Positions 1 to 9,194 are shown, counted from the stretch's first letter. The stretch is DNA of 45,030 nt from Gammaproteobacteria bacterium (GCA_028818795.1 JAPPND010000023.1:1-45030); one strand, 5' to 3'. Numbers and translations are program-made. Notes: generated by a model from the letters alone, not told the origin.

Positions 1-86
1 GACCGCGTCGCGATCGGTCGATTTCACCCTCACTTTCTTATTGGACAGCGGGGCCCAAGCCAACGCAATACCGCGGTCTTACACCG

Positions 87-1052
87 TCAACTTCGCAGCT
101 TCCACGCGTAGTCCAAGGCGGCCTTCAGCGAACCGGTGAACGCCTTGCCCTGCCAAGCGATATCGAATGCCGTGCCGTGGTCCACCGACGTGCGCACGAT
201 GGGCAGGCCGATGGTCACGTTGACCGCGGACTCGAAGCTCATGAGCTTCATCGGCGCATGCCCCTGGTCGTGGTACATGCACACGATGGCGTCGAATCGG
301 TCCTGGTGTATCGCCTGGTGGAACACGGTGTCGGCCGGATAGGGGCCGGAAGCGTCGAGACCCTCACCGCGGGCACGTTCGATCGCCGGAACGATGGTCG
401 TCCTATCCTCGGTTCCGATGATGCCTCCCTCGCCGGCGTGCGGGTTCAATCCGCAGACAGCGATCCGCGGCGTCTCGACGAAACGGCTGAGGGTCGCGTG
501 GGTGAGACGAATCACGGTGACGATCCGCTCCGGCGTCACCAGTCGAATCGCTTCCTTGAGCGGGACATGGGCGCTTACATGTGACACGGCGACATCGCCC
601 GTGGTCAGCATCATGGCGTAGTCGCTTGTATCGCACAGGGCCGCGATGAACTCGGTGTGGCCCAGGAACCCCGGCGTCGAGGTGCGCGTGGCCTCCTTGT
701 TCATCGGCAAGGTGACGACGCCCGCCACACGGGCCGCAAGGGCGTCCCGCGTCGCGCGTTCCACGTAGTCCCTTGCAGCGGCACCGGCCTTCGGGTTCAG
801 TCGTCCGGGCGTGAGGTCCCGAGACGTCAGCTTGGCGAGATCCACGATGTTGAGCTTCGAATTTTGTGCGGCTTCGGGATCGGCGATGACATGGAGCGGT
901 ATCGTGAGGCCAAGCAAACGAGCGCCGGCACCGAGAATCGCCGCATCGCCGTACGCCACGACATCCTCGCCGAGTTGTCCGGCGGCGAACCGGCGCAAGA
1001 GGATCTCCGGTCCCACGCCGCTGGCGTCACCCATGGTGATCGCCATGCGCAT
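87..1052 (-). CDS. pdxA: PdxA-family 4-phospho-hydroxy-acid dehydrogenase
   Basis: The protein of about 321 residues is full length for the PdxA family. These are NAD-dependent, metal-requiring enzymes that oxidise and decarboxylate 4-hydroxythreonine-4-phosphate in vitamin B6 synthesis; PdxA2 paralogues act on 4-phospho-threonate or -erythronate. The N-terminus MAITMGDASGVGPEI is the family opening. Conserved histidines occur in GHTEF, SAHVPL, LNPHAGE and YHDQGHAP, which matches the family's metal and substrate site. The ATG at 1052 shares one base with the TGA of the upstream dehydratase (TGATG), so translation is probably coupled; a TTG one codon earlier is also possible. Sitting behind glnS and a dehydratase, and not with ksgA or surA, it may be a catabolic PdxA2-type paralogue. 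The family is clear; the exact substrate is inference. Confidence 0.88.
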   Translation of the reverse strand: MRMAITMGDASGVGPEILLRRFAAGQLGEDVVAYGDAAILGAGARLLGLTIPLHVIADPEAAQNSKLNIVDLAKLTSRDLTPGRLNPKAGAAARDYVERATRDALAARVAGVVTLPMNKEATRTSTPGFLGHTEFIAALCDTSDYAMMLTTGDVAVSHVSAHVPLKEAIRLVTPERIVTVIRLTHATLSRFVETPRIAVCGLNPHAGEGGIIGTEDRTTIVPAIERARGEGLDASGPYPADTVFHQAIHQDRFDAIVCMYHDQGHAPMKLMSFESAVNVTIGLPIVRTSVDHGTAFDIAWQGKAFTGSLKAALDYAWKLRS

Positions 1053-1966
1053 CAAAATCCCTCAAGCGGCGCGTTGCCACCGCTCAGAATGACGCCCACG
1101 GTGCCCTTCGCGGCGCTGCGGTTCTCGGCCATCGCGGCGAGGGTCACGGCCGCCGACGGTTCGATGACGACCTTCATGATCTCGGCAAGGCGTCCCGTCC
1201 AATCCCGGATGCCCTCGTCCGACGCAAGGTACACGCGCGTTCGCACGTTGTAGAGAATCTCGAAGTTCCGCCTTCCCAAGGCCGTCCGCAAGCCGTCGGC
1301 GACGGTCTTCGGCGGCAACGCGTCGCAAATGACGCCGGTCGTCAGCGACGTCTTGGCATCGCAGGCCAATGCGGGTTCGGCCAGAACCACTTCCGCACTC
1401 CCCTGGGCCGCGACGACCGTTCCCGCGGCCAAGCCGCCGCCGCCCACGGGCACCCAAAGCTGATCGAGCCGCGGAAAGTCCTGCAAGAGCTCCAGCGCCG
1501 CCGTCCCCGCCCCCGCGATGATCCGCTCGTCGTCATATGGAGGCACGAACGTCGCGCCGGTTCGTCGGCACACGTCGTCGAGGGTCGTTTGCCGCGCCGC
1601 GAGTGTGGGTTTGCAGACCACGACCTCCGCGCCGTAACGCTCGATGGCGGCGCGTTTCGAGGGGCGCGCATCCCGAGGCACGACGATGATTGCCCGCAAC
1701 CCCGCTTCCGCCGCCGCAAGGGCCAACGCCGCCCCATGGTTTCCCGACGAGTGCGTGGCGACGACTTCCGTATCGGCGGCCAACGAGCGCACCGCGTTGG
1801 TCGCGCCCCGGATCTTGAACGCACCGGACCGCTGCAGGTTCTCGCATTTGAAATGGACCTCGGCGCCGAGCAGCGCGTCGATGGTTCGGCTGGTGAGTAC
1901 CGGCGTCCGATGAACATGGCCTGCGATCCGACGCGCCGCCGCGACCACGTCGGTCCGCGAAACCAT
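1052..1966 (-). CDS. Serine/threonine dehydratase-like PLP enzyme
   Basis: A 304-residue fold-type II PLP enzyme of the threonine dehydratase, serine racemase and hydroxyaspartate ammonia-lyase group. The PLP lysine is in SGAFKIRGA (about K51). The SSGNHGAALA loop contacts the substrate carboxylate, and the glycine-rich phosphate loop GGGGLAAG lies near residue 180. There is no C-terminal ACT regulatory domain, so it is the short catabolic type and not biosynthetic IlvA. Its ATG shares one base with the glnS TGA, and its own TGA shares one base with the pdxA-like ATG. The expected reaction is PLP-dependent removal of ammonia from a beta-hydroxy amino acid. Its substrate (threonine, serine or hydroxyaspartate) cannot be read from sequence. 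Confidence 0.88.
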   Translation of the reverse strand: MVSRTDVVAAARRIAGHVHRTPVLTSRTIDALLGAEVHFKCENLQRSGAFKIRGATNAVRSLAADTEVVATHSSGNHGAALALAAAEAGLRAIIVVPRDARPSKRAAIERYGAEVVVCKPTLAARQTTLDDVCRRTGATFVPPYDDERIIAGAGTAALELLQDFPRLDQLWVPVGGGGLAAGTVVAAQGSAEVVLAEPALACDAKTSLTTGVICDALPPKTVADGLRTALGRRNFEILYNVRTRVYLASDEGIRDWTGRLAEIMKVVIEPSAAVTLAAMAENRSAAKGTVGVILSGGNAPLEGF

Positions 1967-3612
1967 CACCTCTTGTCCGGCTTGTAGCTGTCCCGCAGCG
2001 AGACCGTGCGGTTGAATACCGGGGCGTCGCCTCGGTAGTCCCGGTTGTCTTTGACGAAGTAGCCGGTGCGCTCGAACTGGAAGCACTGGTCGTCGCTGTC
2101 GACGATGGCCGGCTCGATCACGGCCCGGGCAACGGCCATGGAGTCCGGATTCAAGGTCTCGGCGAAGTTGTCGGCACCCGGACGCGCCGCGTCGAAGAGA
2201 CGCCCGACGAGGCGTACGTCGGCGGGAACGGCGGACGCCGCATCGACCCAGTGGATGACGCCCTTTGGCTTGAGGCCGCTCGTGTCGCTGCCGCTCTTCG
2301 ACTCGGGTACGTAGCGGCAGCGCAACTCCTCGATCTCGCCCGCCGCGTTCCTGACGACGTCCTCGCACACGACGACGTAGCCGTAGCGCAGACGCACCAT
2401 GCCGCCGGGGGTCAGACGCCGGTACTTGGGCGGTGGGTCCTCGGAGAAGTCCTCCCGCTCGATGTAGAGCGTTCCCGAGAACGTCATCTCCCGCATGCCG
2501 CGGTCCGGTTGCTGGGGATGCCAGGGGGCCGGAAGCGTCTCCCCCTCCCCTTCGTAGTTCGTCAACGCGACGCGCAACGGATCGAGCACTGCCATGGCCC
2601 GGGCCGCAGCGGTTTCCAAGTCTCGGCGCACGCAGAACTCGAGAAACTCGTACTCGATGGTGCCGTCGGCCTTGGTCACGCCGATGCGCCGGCAGAACTC
2701 GCGGATCGCCGCCGGAGGATAGCCCCGGCGGCGCATTCCGGCCAGGGTGGGCATCCGGGGGTCGTCCCAGCCCATGACGTGATCCCCCTGCACCAAGGCC
2801 GAGAAAAGTCGCTTCGACATCACCGTGTATTCGAGGCCGAGGCGCGAGAACTCGATCTGCGGGGGGTGGTAGTTGATGGCGATGTTGTCGAGCACCCAGT
2901 CGTAGAGGGGGCGGTGGTCCTGGAACTCCAAGGTGCACAGGGAATGGGAGATTCCCTCCAGCGCATCGCAGATGCAGTGCGTGAAGTCGTACATCGGATA
3001 AATGCACCAATCGTCGCCGGTGCGGTGGTGTGTGGCGTGGCGGATCCGGTAAAGAACCGGGTCGCGCATGTTGACGTTCGGCGACGCCATGTCGATCTTG
3101 GCGCGCAGCACGTGGGTGCCGTCCGCGAACTCGCCCGCCCGCATGCGCCGGAACAACCCGAGATTCTCGGCCACGGCCCGGTTCCGGTAGGGGCTGTCCG
3201 TGCCGGGCTCCGTCAGGGTTCCCCTCGTCGAGCGGATCTCGGCCGCCGGCAGGCTGCACACGAACGCCTTGCCCCGTTCGATCAACTGTTCCGCGAAGTC
3301 GTAGAGTTGCTCGAAGTAGTCCGATGCGAAGGTGGGGCCTTCCCAGTCGAAACCGAGCCAGGCGATATCCCGCTGAATGGATGCGACGAACTCTTCGCTT
3401 TCGCGCAAGGGGTTCGTGTCGTCGTAGCGCAGGTAGGTCGTGCCGCCGAACTCCTCGGCAACACCGAAGTTCAGGCAGATGGACTTCGCGTGCCCGATGT
3501 GCAGGAAACCGTTCGGCTCCGGCGGGAAACGAGTGACCACGCGCTCGACCGCGTCGGCGCGCAGGTCGTCGCGGATGCGATGTCGGATGAAATCCCGAAG
3601 GTCTTCGGCCAT
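1966..3612 (-). CDS. glnS: Glutaminyl-tRNA synthetase
   Basis: The 548-residue protein is close to the usual bacterial GlnRS length of about 550. It charges tRNA-Gln with glutamine in the cytoplasm. The class I signatures are present: HIGH at residues 38-41 within PPEPNGFLHIGHAKS, and the KMSKS-equivalent VMSKR at 264-268, a typical GlnRS form. The C-terminal half continues as the double beta-barrel anticodon-binding region and ends normally. An upstream extension of the frame exists, but the ATG at 3612 begins MAEDLRDFIRHRI just ahead of the catalytic domain and fits the family start. It is the first gene of a three-gene unit. A GlnRS suggests direct glutaminylation, as in gamma- and beta-proteobacteria, in place of the transamidation route. 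Confidence 0.97.
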   Translation of the reverse strand: MAEDLRDFIRHRIRDDLRADAVERVVTRFPPEPNGFLHIGHAKSICLNFGVAEEFGGTTYLRYDDTNPLRESEEFVASIQRDIAWLGFDWEGPTFASDYFEQLYDFAEQLIERGKAFVCSLPAAEIRSTRGTLTEPGTDSPYRNRAVAENLGLFRRMRAGEFADGTHVLRAKIDMASPNVNMRDPVLYRIRHATHHRTGDDWCIYPMYDFTHCICDALEGISHSLCTLEFQDHRPLYDWVLDNIAINYHPPQIEFSRLGLEYTVMSKRLFSALVQGDHVMGWDDPRMPTLAGMRRRGYPPAAIREFCRRIGVTKADGTIEYEFLEFCVRRDLETAAARAMAVLDPLRVALTNYEGEGETLPAPWHPQQPDRGMREMTFSGTLYIEREDFSEDPPPKYRRLTPGGMVRLRYGYVVVCEDVVRNAAGEIEELRCRYVPESKSGSDTSGLKPKGVIHWVDAASAVPADVRLVGRLFDAARPGADNFAETLNPDSMAVARAVIEPAIVDSDDQCFQFERTGYFVKDNRDYRGDAPVFNRTVSLRDSYKPDKR

Positions 3613-3643
3613 CCTTAAGGGGCAGCCGTCTGCACAAACGCGA

Positions 3644-3649
3644 CATTGT
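3644..3649 (-). promoter_or_regulatory. Possible -10 element of the glnS promoter
   Basis: On the minus strand TACAAT lies 32 bases ahead of the glnS ATG, which would give a short leader. No convincing -35 hexamer is seen at 16-18 bases, so this rests on the -10 match and its position only. Confidence 0.28.
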
Positions 3650-3767
3650 ACCGGCAGGGCTGGCCCGGGGGTCCGCGAGGAGCGATCCGGCACACCGCAG
3701 TGCTTGGCTCGACCCCGCGACGTGCGCCCGCTACGCTTGCCGGAAGACCCTTGTCGATCCAACTGGC

Positions 3768-4544
3768 ATGTCCGGCCCGGAAACTCAAGCGCTTGCGGCG
3801 TACTGGCGCTTCTTTGAAGGTACCAATAGCCGCGATTCCCAGAGATTCACACAAACGTTGAACTTTCCCCACGTTCGCGTCTCCGCCCGGGGTTGGGCGG
3901 GTGTCGTCCCGGATGCGAGAACGCATGCACGCAACAACTCCTTCGAGAGTCTCTTGGCAATGGGTTGGGACCACACCGTCGGCATCGAGCCGCAAGTTCT
4001 GCACGTTGCGCCGAACAAGGTGCATCTGGTGGGCGGATGGACCCGTTACACCAAGGATGACCAACCGATCATTTCCAACCAGGTGACCTACATCGCGACC
4101 GACGTGAACGGTCACTGGGGCATGCAGTCCCGGTACGGAATCGATCAGGACCTCGACGGACCCACGCCCGATCCGATCGCATCCGGCGAACACGGCGACA
4201 CGGGTTTCGACGCCAATGCGCGGAATGCCGTGAACATCGTCGCCAAGGCATTGGCATCGGTCGGCACCGACAATGCCGCCTCGGCGGGACACGTCCACTA
4301 TCCCTGCCTGGTGATTCATCCCGGACGTGTCCAGGCGTTCAACGATGCAGCACACCTGCGGCGCCGTCTGCCGGAACAGCCACTGCAGTTGCGGTGCGCG
4401 CGGGCGCTTCAAGCGGGTCCCACGGGTGCGACCGTCGCCTTTGAAGCGAAACGGTCGGGACGTCCCCTGAAGGGAATCTGCTTCGTGAGGATCGAAGGCG
4501 ACGATTGGCGGATCAAGAGCGGTTCGTTCATCGATGCCGGGTAG
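3768..4544 (+). CDS. NTF2/SnoaL-like protein, probably two tandem domains
   Basis: A 258-residue soluble protein with no signal peptide. Residues 1-125 have the look of a SnoaL/NTF2-like fold: an opening helix (LAAYWRFFEGTNSRD), then strands ending in VTYIATDVNGHWGMQSRYGID. Residues 145-258 repeat the pattern (an initial helix, then GATVAFEAKRSGRP and GICFVRIEGDDWRIKSGSFI), so it may be an internal duplication. Such folds serve as small-molecule enzymes or ligand binders, and no catalytic assignment is possible here. It starts 155 bases from divergent glnS and ends 48 bases before the transglutaminase-like gene, with which it may be cotranscribed. Confidence 0.7.
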   Translation: MSGPETQALAAYWRFFEGTNSRDSQRFTQTLNFPHVRVSARGWAGVVPDARTHARNNSFESLLAMGWDHTVGIEPQVLHVAPNKVHLVGGWTRYTKDDQPIISNQVTYIATDVNGHWGMQSRYGIDQDLDGPTPDPIASGEHGDTGFDANARNAVNIVAKALASVGTDNAASAGHVHYPCLVIHPGRVQAFNDAAHLRRRLPEQPLQLRCARALQAGPTGATVAFEAKRSGRPLKGICFVRIEGDDWRIKSGSFIDAG

Positions 4545-4592
4545 CGAAACGGTGTCCCACCGGGTCCGAGCGCATTGTGGTAGTTTGCGGCA

Positions 4593-6074
4593 ATGCAACC
4601 TAGACCCACGCCAACGGTCAGACGCGTGACCCGCAACGCTATGCGCCGTTTGGCGTTTGCGCCACGGCGGCTCGGGATCGCGGCCAGCATCATCGGCGGC
4701 GGACTGGTGACGTTGGCCCTTGTCGTCGCCGCAGCGACGATCTGGCAGTTCCGCCCGGCAACGACCGATGCCGACGTGGCGGCGCAACTCGCCGGCGAAC
4801 GCTGGTATGCGGTCACGTTCCGGCACACGCCCATCGGACACTACCGATCCGAGGCCGGACGCACCGACGACGGCGATTTCGAGTTCCGCGGCACGCTGCA
4901 CTTCAAGCTTGACGACGATGTCGACTCCCGAATCGAAGACCGACTCGTCTTCGACCGTCGCTCACCGCACCGACTGATTCGGGCGGAACACGCGTCCACG
5001 AAAGGCGAGCGGCGCGAGACGCGGGTCGTCATCGCCGACAACAAGGCGGAGATCGTCGAATCCGGGTCGTCCCGGACTCTCAATGCCGACTCGGACCTCG
5101 AACTAGGCGACTACCTGGCCGTGGAGCGTTGGTTGGCCACCGAAGCACCGGACCCTGGCGAGGTGCACGCGGCCCGCTCGGTCGACTTCGACAGCCTGTC
5201 GATCGCCACCGACCGCTGGCGCGTCCTCTTAAGCGACGCCGGCGAGTTCGAGGTCGCCAAGGAGGCCCGGGTTGCTGCAGCGGCATCCGGCCCCACCCGG
5301 ATCCGCATGGGCCACGACCTGGCGCCGCTGCGCATGGACTCCGGTGACCTGGTCAGTCTGCATCGCGTCAAGGATGAAGCAACCGCTCGCATCTGGGAGC
5401 AGACCCCGCCCCTTTTCGGTTCCGCTCGACACCGCGTCGAAGTAGACCAGCCGATAAGGAACCCCCAGGCCCTGAAGCGCCTTGTCGTTGCGCTAGACGG
5501 CGAAGACGACCGTGCCATCAACTGGGCGGGAGCGCCGGGCGCCGTCACGCTCTCGGCCGAAGCCGACCCGATGAGACCGGCGAACCAGGCCGGGATCGAT
5601 GCGGCCAGCGCGGCCACGGTCAACTATCCCGCCAACGCTGCCGCTGTGCTCGATCTGGCGAGCCGCGCCGTGGGAGAGCTCCAGGACGCGCGCGAGAAGG
5701 CCAACGCGCTGACCTTGTTCGTACACCACCACCTGCACTACCGCGACACCGCGGGGGGACGTACCGTATTCGACACCATCCGCGACGGGAGCGGTGACTG
5801 CACCGAGTTCGCGGACCTCTACACGACCTTGGCAAGGGCCGCGGGCTTGCCGGCGCGCACCGTCATCGGTCTCGCATACTTGAGCGAGTCGCAGGCCTTC
5901 GCCCTGCACGCCTGGAACGAGGTCGCCATCGAGGGCGCCTGGCGCGGCGTGGATCCAACCTGGGGCGAGACCCGAATCGGGGCAACGCATTTCCCGCTGC
6001 CGAGCAACGGTGCCCTGACCGCGATTGCGCAACTTCCCAAACTTCGATTCCGAGTCGTCGAAACCGAGTATTGA
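4593..6074 (+). CDS. Membrane-anchored transglutaminase-like protein
   Basis: A 493-residue protein with an arginine-rich N-terminus followed by one membrane segment at about residues 27-48, which would place the rest in the periplasm. The C-terminal third is a transglutaminase-like (papain-fold) domain. The catalytic triad is visible as C403 in SGDCTEFA, H439 in LHAWNEV and D454 in VDPTWGE. The roughly 300 residues between anchor and domain are beta-rich and of unknown role. Bacterial members of this superfamily are usually peptidases or amidases, not protein cross-linkers. It follows the NTF2-like gene closely. Fold and catalytic residues are seen directly; the substrate is unknown. Confidence 0.85.
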   Translation: MQPRPTPTVRRVTRNAMRRLAFAPRRLGIAASIIGGGLVTLALVVAAATIWQFRPATTDADVAAQLAGERWYAVTFRHTPIGHYRSEAGRTDDGDFEFRGTLHFKLDDDVDSRIEDRLVFDRRSPHRLIRAEHASTKGERRETRVVIADNKAEIVESGSSRTLNADSDLELGDYLAVERWLATEAPDPGEVHAARSVDFDSLSIATDRWRVLLSDAGEFEVAKEARVAAAASGPTRIRMGHDLAPLRMDSGDLVSLHRVKDEATARIWEQTPPLFGSARHRVEVDQPIRNPQALKRLVVALDGEDDRAINWAGAPGAVTLSAEADPMRPANQAGIDAASAATVNYPANAAAVLDLASRAVGELQDAREKANALTLFVHHHLHYRDTAGGRTVFDTIRDGSGDCTEFADLYTTLARAAGLPARTVIGLAYLSESQAFALHAWNEVAIEGAWRGVDPTWGETRIGATHFPLPSNGALTAIAQLPKLRFRVVETEY

Positions 6075-6153
6075 GTTGGGCACCGACCATGCCGACGCGC
6101 ACAAGGTCGCTGGAGGCTATGATGGTCGGTCGTCCAGTTAGAGAGATGCGTCA

Positions 6154-7149
6154 ATGAAGTCACGGGAAGTCGTACTCGCCAATCGCCCGGTGGGCATGCC
6201 GAAGCTCGAGGATTTCGCCGTCCGCGAGGTGGAATTACCGGACCTAGGCGTCGGCGAAGTGCTGGTCCGCAACGTCTGCATGTCGGTCGACCCCTACATG
6301 CGGGGCCGCATGATCGACCGCAAGTCCTACACCCCGCCGTTCGCCGTCGGCGACACGCTCACCGGCGGCGCCATCGGTCGGGTGGAACGCTCCAATCACG
6401 CCGACCTCAGGGAAGGGGAGTACGTCGAGTCCCATCTCGGCTGGCGTGAAGCGTTCGTGGCGAAGAGCGCCGGCGTACGCCGCCTCGGCGATCTCGAAGC
6501 GCCCGCCTCCGCCTATCTCGGCGTCCTGGGCATGCCGGGCATGACCGCCTACGCGGGTCTCCTCGAAGTCGCCGAACTCGCCGAGGGGGAATCCGTATTC
6601 GTCTCCGGCGCCGCCGGCGCGGTGGGCAGCGCAGTCGGCCAGATCGCGAAGATCAAGGGATGCAAGGTCGTTGGCAGTGCGGGCAGCGCCGAGAAGGTCC
6701 GCCACCTCACAGAGGATCTCGGCTTCGATCACGCCTTCGACTACCACGACGGTCACCTCGAGCGGCAGATCTTCGAGGGCGCCCCGCAGGGGATCGACGT
6801 TTATTTCGACAACGTCGGCGGCGACCACCTGCAGGCCGCGCTGAACTGCATGCGTCCCAACGGCCGGCTCGCCCTTTGCGGCGCCATCGCCCAGTACAAC
6901 GCCACGGCCCCGGTTGCGGGCCCCAACAACCTCGCCATCGCCATCGGCATGGGACTCACGCTGCGCGGGTTCATCGTGTCGAACTTCAACCACCTCCGCC
7001 AAGACTTCATGCGCGACATGACGGCGTGGGTAGCCAGTGGCGAAGTGAAATACCGCGAGACCACGTTCGACGGCATCGACAAGGCGCCTGAAGCGTTCAT
7101 CGGCCTGTTCACCGGCGCAAACACGGGCAAGATGGTCGTGAACCTATGA
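6154..7149 (+). CDS. NADP-dependent MDR oxidoreductase (PTGR/CurA type)
   Basis: A 331-residue zinc-independent medium-chain dehydrogenase/reductase of the leukotriene-B4-dehydrogenase, prostaglandin reductase and curcumin reductase group, which reduce the double bond of alpha,beta-unsaturated carbonyls with NADPH. Visible signatures are the N-terminal NRPVGMPKLEDF, the MSVDPYMRGRM segment and the nucleotide-binding AAGAVGSAVG at 153-162. The cysteine ligands of zinc-dependent relatives are absent. The start is supported by GAGAG about 8 bases upstream of the ATG. It ends just before a block of palindromic repeats and precedes a GMC oxidoreductase on the same strand. Confidence 0.92.
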   Translation: MKSREVVLANRPVGMPKLEDFAVREVELPDLGVGEVLVRNVCMSVDPYMRGRMIDRKSYTPPFAVGDTLTGGAIGRVERSNHADLREGEYVESHLGWREAFVAKSAGVRRLGDLEAPASAYLGVLGMPGMTAYAGLLEVAELAEGESVFVSGAAGAVGSAVGQIAKIKGCKVVGSAGSAEKVRHLTEDLGFDHAFDYHDGHLERQIFEGAPQGIDVYFDNVGGDHLQAALNCMRPNGRLALCGAIAQYNATAPVAGPNNLAIAIGMGLTLRGFIVSNFNHLRQDFMRDMTAWVASGEVKYRETTFDGIDKAPEAFIGLFTGANTGKMVVNL

Positions 7150-7154
7150 GATTG

Positions 7155-7202
7155 GCGGGCGACCGCGCGCCCTGTGAGGGCGCGATAGGGTCGCCCCTAC
7201 GA
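7155..7202. repeat. REP-like palindrome, type A (copy 1)
   Basis: A nested palindrome. Outer arms GGGCGACC (7157-7164) and GGTCGCCC (7189-7196) enclose inner arms GCGCGCCC and GGGCGCG around a short loop, followed by CTACGA. A near-identical element lies at 36026-36070, so this is a dispersed intergenic family and not a local terminator. Confidence 0.75.
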
Positions 7203-7221
7203 GCCCGTGCCGCTCGATCCC

Positions 7222-7250
7222 GTAGCGGACGGGCTTGTCCCGTCCCGCCC
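7222..7250. repeat. REP-like palindrome, type B (copy 1)
   Basis: GTAG is followed by arms GGACGGG (7227-7233) and CCCGTCC (7239-7245) around the loop CTTGT. The same arm-loop-arm design recurs at 36099-36120. Confidence 0.72.
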
Positions 7251-7275
7251 GAGCTCTGTCCGCAAGGCTGACGCG

Positions 7276-7294
7276 GGCGGGGACAAGCCCCGCC
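7276..7294. repeat. REP-like palindrome, type B, inverted
   Basis: Arms GGCGGGG and CCCCGCC surround ACAAG, the reverse complement of the CTTGT loop of the copy at 7222. The two copies therefore form a head-to-head pair, as in BIME arrays. It lies 16 bases before the TTG start of the GMC gene and could fold in its leader. Confidence 0.68.
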
Positions 7295-7310
7295 ATACGA
7301 GAACGCCTCC

Positions 7311-8912
7311 TTGACCGAATACGACTACATCGTCGTCGGCGCGGGTACGGCCGGTTGCGTACTTGCCAACCGGCTGACTGCGTGTGGCCGTTTCAACGTG
7401 CTGCTCGTGGAGGCAGGCGGCAAGGACGACTACTTCTGGATCGACATACCTGTCGGCTACCTCTACACCATCGGCAATCCCCGCACCGACTGGTGCTATC
7501 GAACCGAACCCGAAGCCGGCCTGAATGGCCGGTCCATCGGCTATGCGCGCGGCAAGGTGCTCGGCGGCTGTTCGTCCATCAACGCCATGATCTACATGCG
7601 CGGCCAGGCGAGCGACTACGACCACTGGGCGCAACTCGGCAACCGCGGCTGGTCCTGGGAGGACGTCCTACCCGTGTTCCGCCGAAGCGAGGACTACCAG
7701 CACGGGGCGAACGAATACCACGGGGCCGGCGGCGAACTTCGCGTGGAGGAACGCCGGGTCAACTGGGAGATCCTTGACGCCTGGCGCGATGCCGCCCAGC
7801 AATGCGGGATTCCGAAGATCAACGAGTTCAACCGCGGCGACAACTTCGGCTGTGCGTACTTCCAGGTGAACCAGCGCCGCGGGCGCCGTTGGAGCGCCAC
7901 CCAGGCGTTCCTTCGGCCCGCCCTGAGGCGCCCGAATCTAGACGTTATGACCAACGCCCAGGTTCACCGCATCGAATTCGATGGACGGCGGGCAGTTGGC
8001 GTCAGCCTCGACACACACCCTGACGGCCCTCAATCGATCCGAGCGCGGCGGGAGGTCTTGCTGGCCGCCGGATCGATCGGTTCCGTTCAGATCCTCCAAC
8101 TCTCGGGCATCGGTCCCGGACAACTGCTCCACGACCGCGGTGTTGGCGTCGTGCACGATCTTCCCGGAGTCGGCGAAAACCTACAGGACCACCTTCAGGT
8201 CCGTACGATCTACCAGGTAACCAACACGGTGACACTCAATCGCCGCGCGCGGTCATTGTTCGGCAAAGCCGCCATGGGTTTGGAGTATCTGCTGTTCAGA
8301 ACCGGACCGCTGACCATGCCGCCGTCGCAGCTCGGCGCGTTCGCCAAGAGCGACGAGCACCAACCCACCGCGAACCTCGAATGGCACGTGCAACCCCTTT
8401 CCCTCGACGCCTTCGGCGAGCCGCTGCACACCTTCGACGCCATCACGCCATCCGTGTGCAATCTCCGACCGAGTAGCCGCGGCAGCGTTCGCATCGCCAG
8501 CAACCGCATCGAGGATCCACCCCGAATCGCACCGAACTACCTCGCCACGCACGAGGACCGTGCCGTGGCAGTCGCGGGGCTCAAGTTCACGCGCCGCATC
8601 ATGCGCGCCAAGGCCCTGCGCCCGTTCGATCCCGTGGAGTGGAAACCCGGTGCCGACTGCAACACGGACGATGCGCTACTGCGGGCCGCCGGCGACCTCG
8701 GTACGACGATCTTCCACCCGGTCGGCACCTGCCGGATGGGGCGCGACCCGTTGGCCGTGGTGAGCGACCGCCTCGAGGTTCACGATGTCGACGGCCTGCG
8801 CGTCATCGACGCATCCGTCATGCCGACCATCACGTCGGGCAACACCAATGCCCCGACCGTGATGATCGCCGAGCAAGGCGCGCGGTTCGTGCTAGACGAC
8901 GCACGCGGGTGA
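7311..8912 (+). CDS. GMC-family FAD oxidoreductase (choline dehydrogenase-like)
   Basis: A 533-residue flavoenzyme of the glucose-methanol-choline family, which oxidises primary or secondary alcohols with FAD. The FAD-binding GAGTAG is at residues 10-15. The GMC signature [17 protein letters not shown] follows near residue 85. The catalytic histidine is H469 in [10 protein letters not shown], and the second active-site residue of the usual His/Asn pair lies in SGNTNAPT (about 511-513). Length is typical of choline dehydrogenase-like members. The start is TTG at 7311, required because [12 protein letters not shown] begins there; no strong ribosome-binding site is visible, and the leader contains palindromes. 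The alcohol substrate is not deducible. Confidence 0.92.
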   Translation: MTEYDYIVVGAGTAGCVLANRLTACGRFNVLLVEAGGKDDYFWIDIPVGYLYTIGNPRTDWCYRTEPEAGLNGRSIGYARGKVLGGCSSINAMIYMRGQASDYDHWAQLGNRGWSWEDVLPVFRRSEDYQHGANEYHGAGGELRVEERRVNWEILDAWRDAAQQCGIPKINEFNRGDNFGCAYFQVNQRRGRRWSATQAFLRPALRRPNLDVMTNAQVHRIEFDGRRAVGVSLDTHPDGPQSIRARREVLLAAGSIGSVQILQLSGIGPGQLLHDRGVGVVHDLPGVGENLQDHLQVRTIYQVTNTVTLNRRARSLFGKAAMGLEYLLFRTGPLTMPPSQLGAFAKSDEHQPTANLEWHVQPLSLDAFGEPLHTFDAITPSVCNLRPSSRGSVRIASNRIEDPPRIAPNYLATHEDRAVAVAGLKFTRRIMRAKALRPFDPVEWKPGADCNTDDALLRAAGDLGTTIFHPVGTCRMGRDPLAVVSDRLEVHDVDGLRVIDASVMPTITSGNTNAPTVMIAEQGARFVLDDARG

Positions 8913-9062
8913 ACGGGCCTAGTATAAGCCTCCGCCTCTCGCAGGAACTCATCGAGGCTATCGCGCTTTGCCGCTGACGGGATCGACCTGCTCGGACTTC
9001 CCAAAGCAGGGAGGATGATCGCGTCGAAAACGCCACCACCCTACGCCCTAGAAGCTTCCGGT

Positions 9063-9191
9063 CTAGAGCATCCAGGCGATCAATACCCCGAGCGCTATGG
9101 CCACCACCATGCTGATCGAGAACTTGATCGTGAACGACCTCACTTCCCGTTCGACATCTGCTAGCCCTGACATCGGTTTGATGTTCCACAT
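9063..9191 (-). CDS. Tiny single-pass membrane protein, 42 residues
   Basis: A clean 42-codon frame reads MWNIKPMSGLADVEREVRS and then a hydrophobic stretch of about 20 residues ending VAIALGVLIAWML. It begins 3 bases after the stop of the gene at 9195-9431 and has AGGAG about 8 bases upstream of its ATG, inside the end of that gene, so the two are probably coupled. The predicted shape is a short cytoplasmic amphipathic head and one C-terminal membrane helix. No family is recognised. Small size leaves some risk that it is not a gene, but ribosome-binding site, spacing and composition all agree. Confidence 0.6.
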   Translation of the reverse strand: MWNIKPMSGLADVEREVRSFTIKFSISMVVAIALGVLIAWML

Positions 9192-9194
9192 AGC

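Noticed and set aside
1-86. Sequence before the pdxA-like stop codon
   Set aside because: Too short to support any feature; no terminator or gene end is recognisable.
2251-3618. 455-codon open frame on the plus strand across glnS
   Set aside because: Antisense shadow of glnS in high-GC DNA; Val-, Arg- and His-rich with no recognisable domain, while glnS is certain.
7155-7202. Palindrome considered as a rho-independent terminator for the MDR gene
   Set aside because: No U run, and a near-identical copy occurs at 36026, so a dispersed repeat explains it better.
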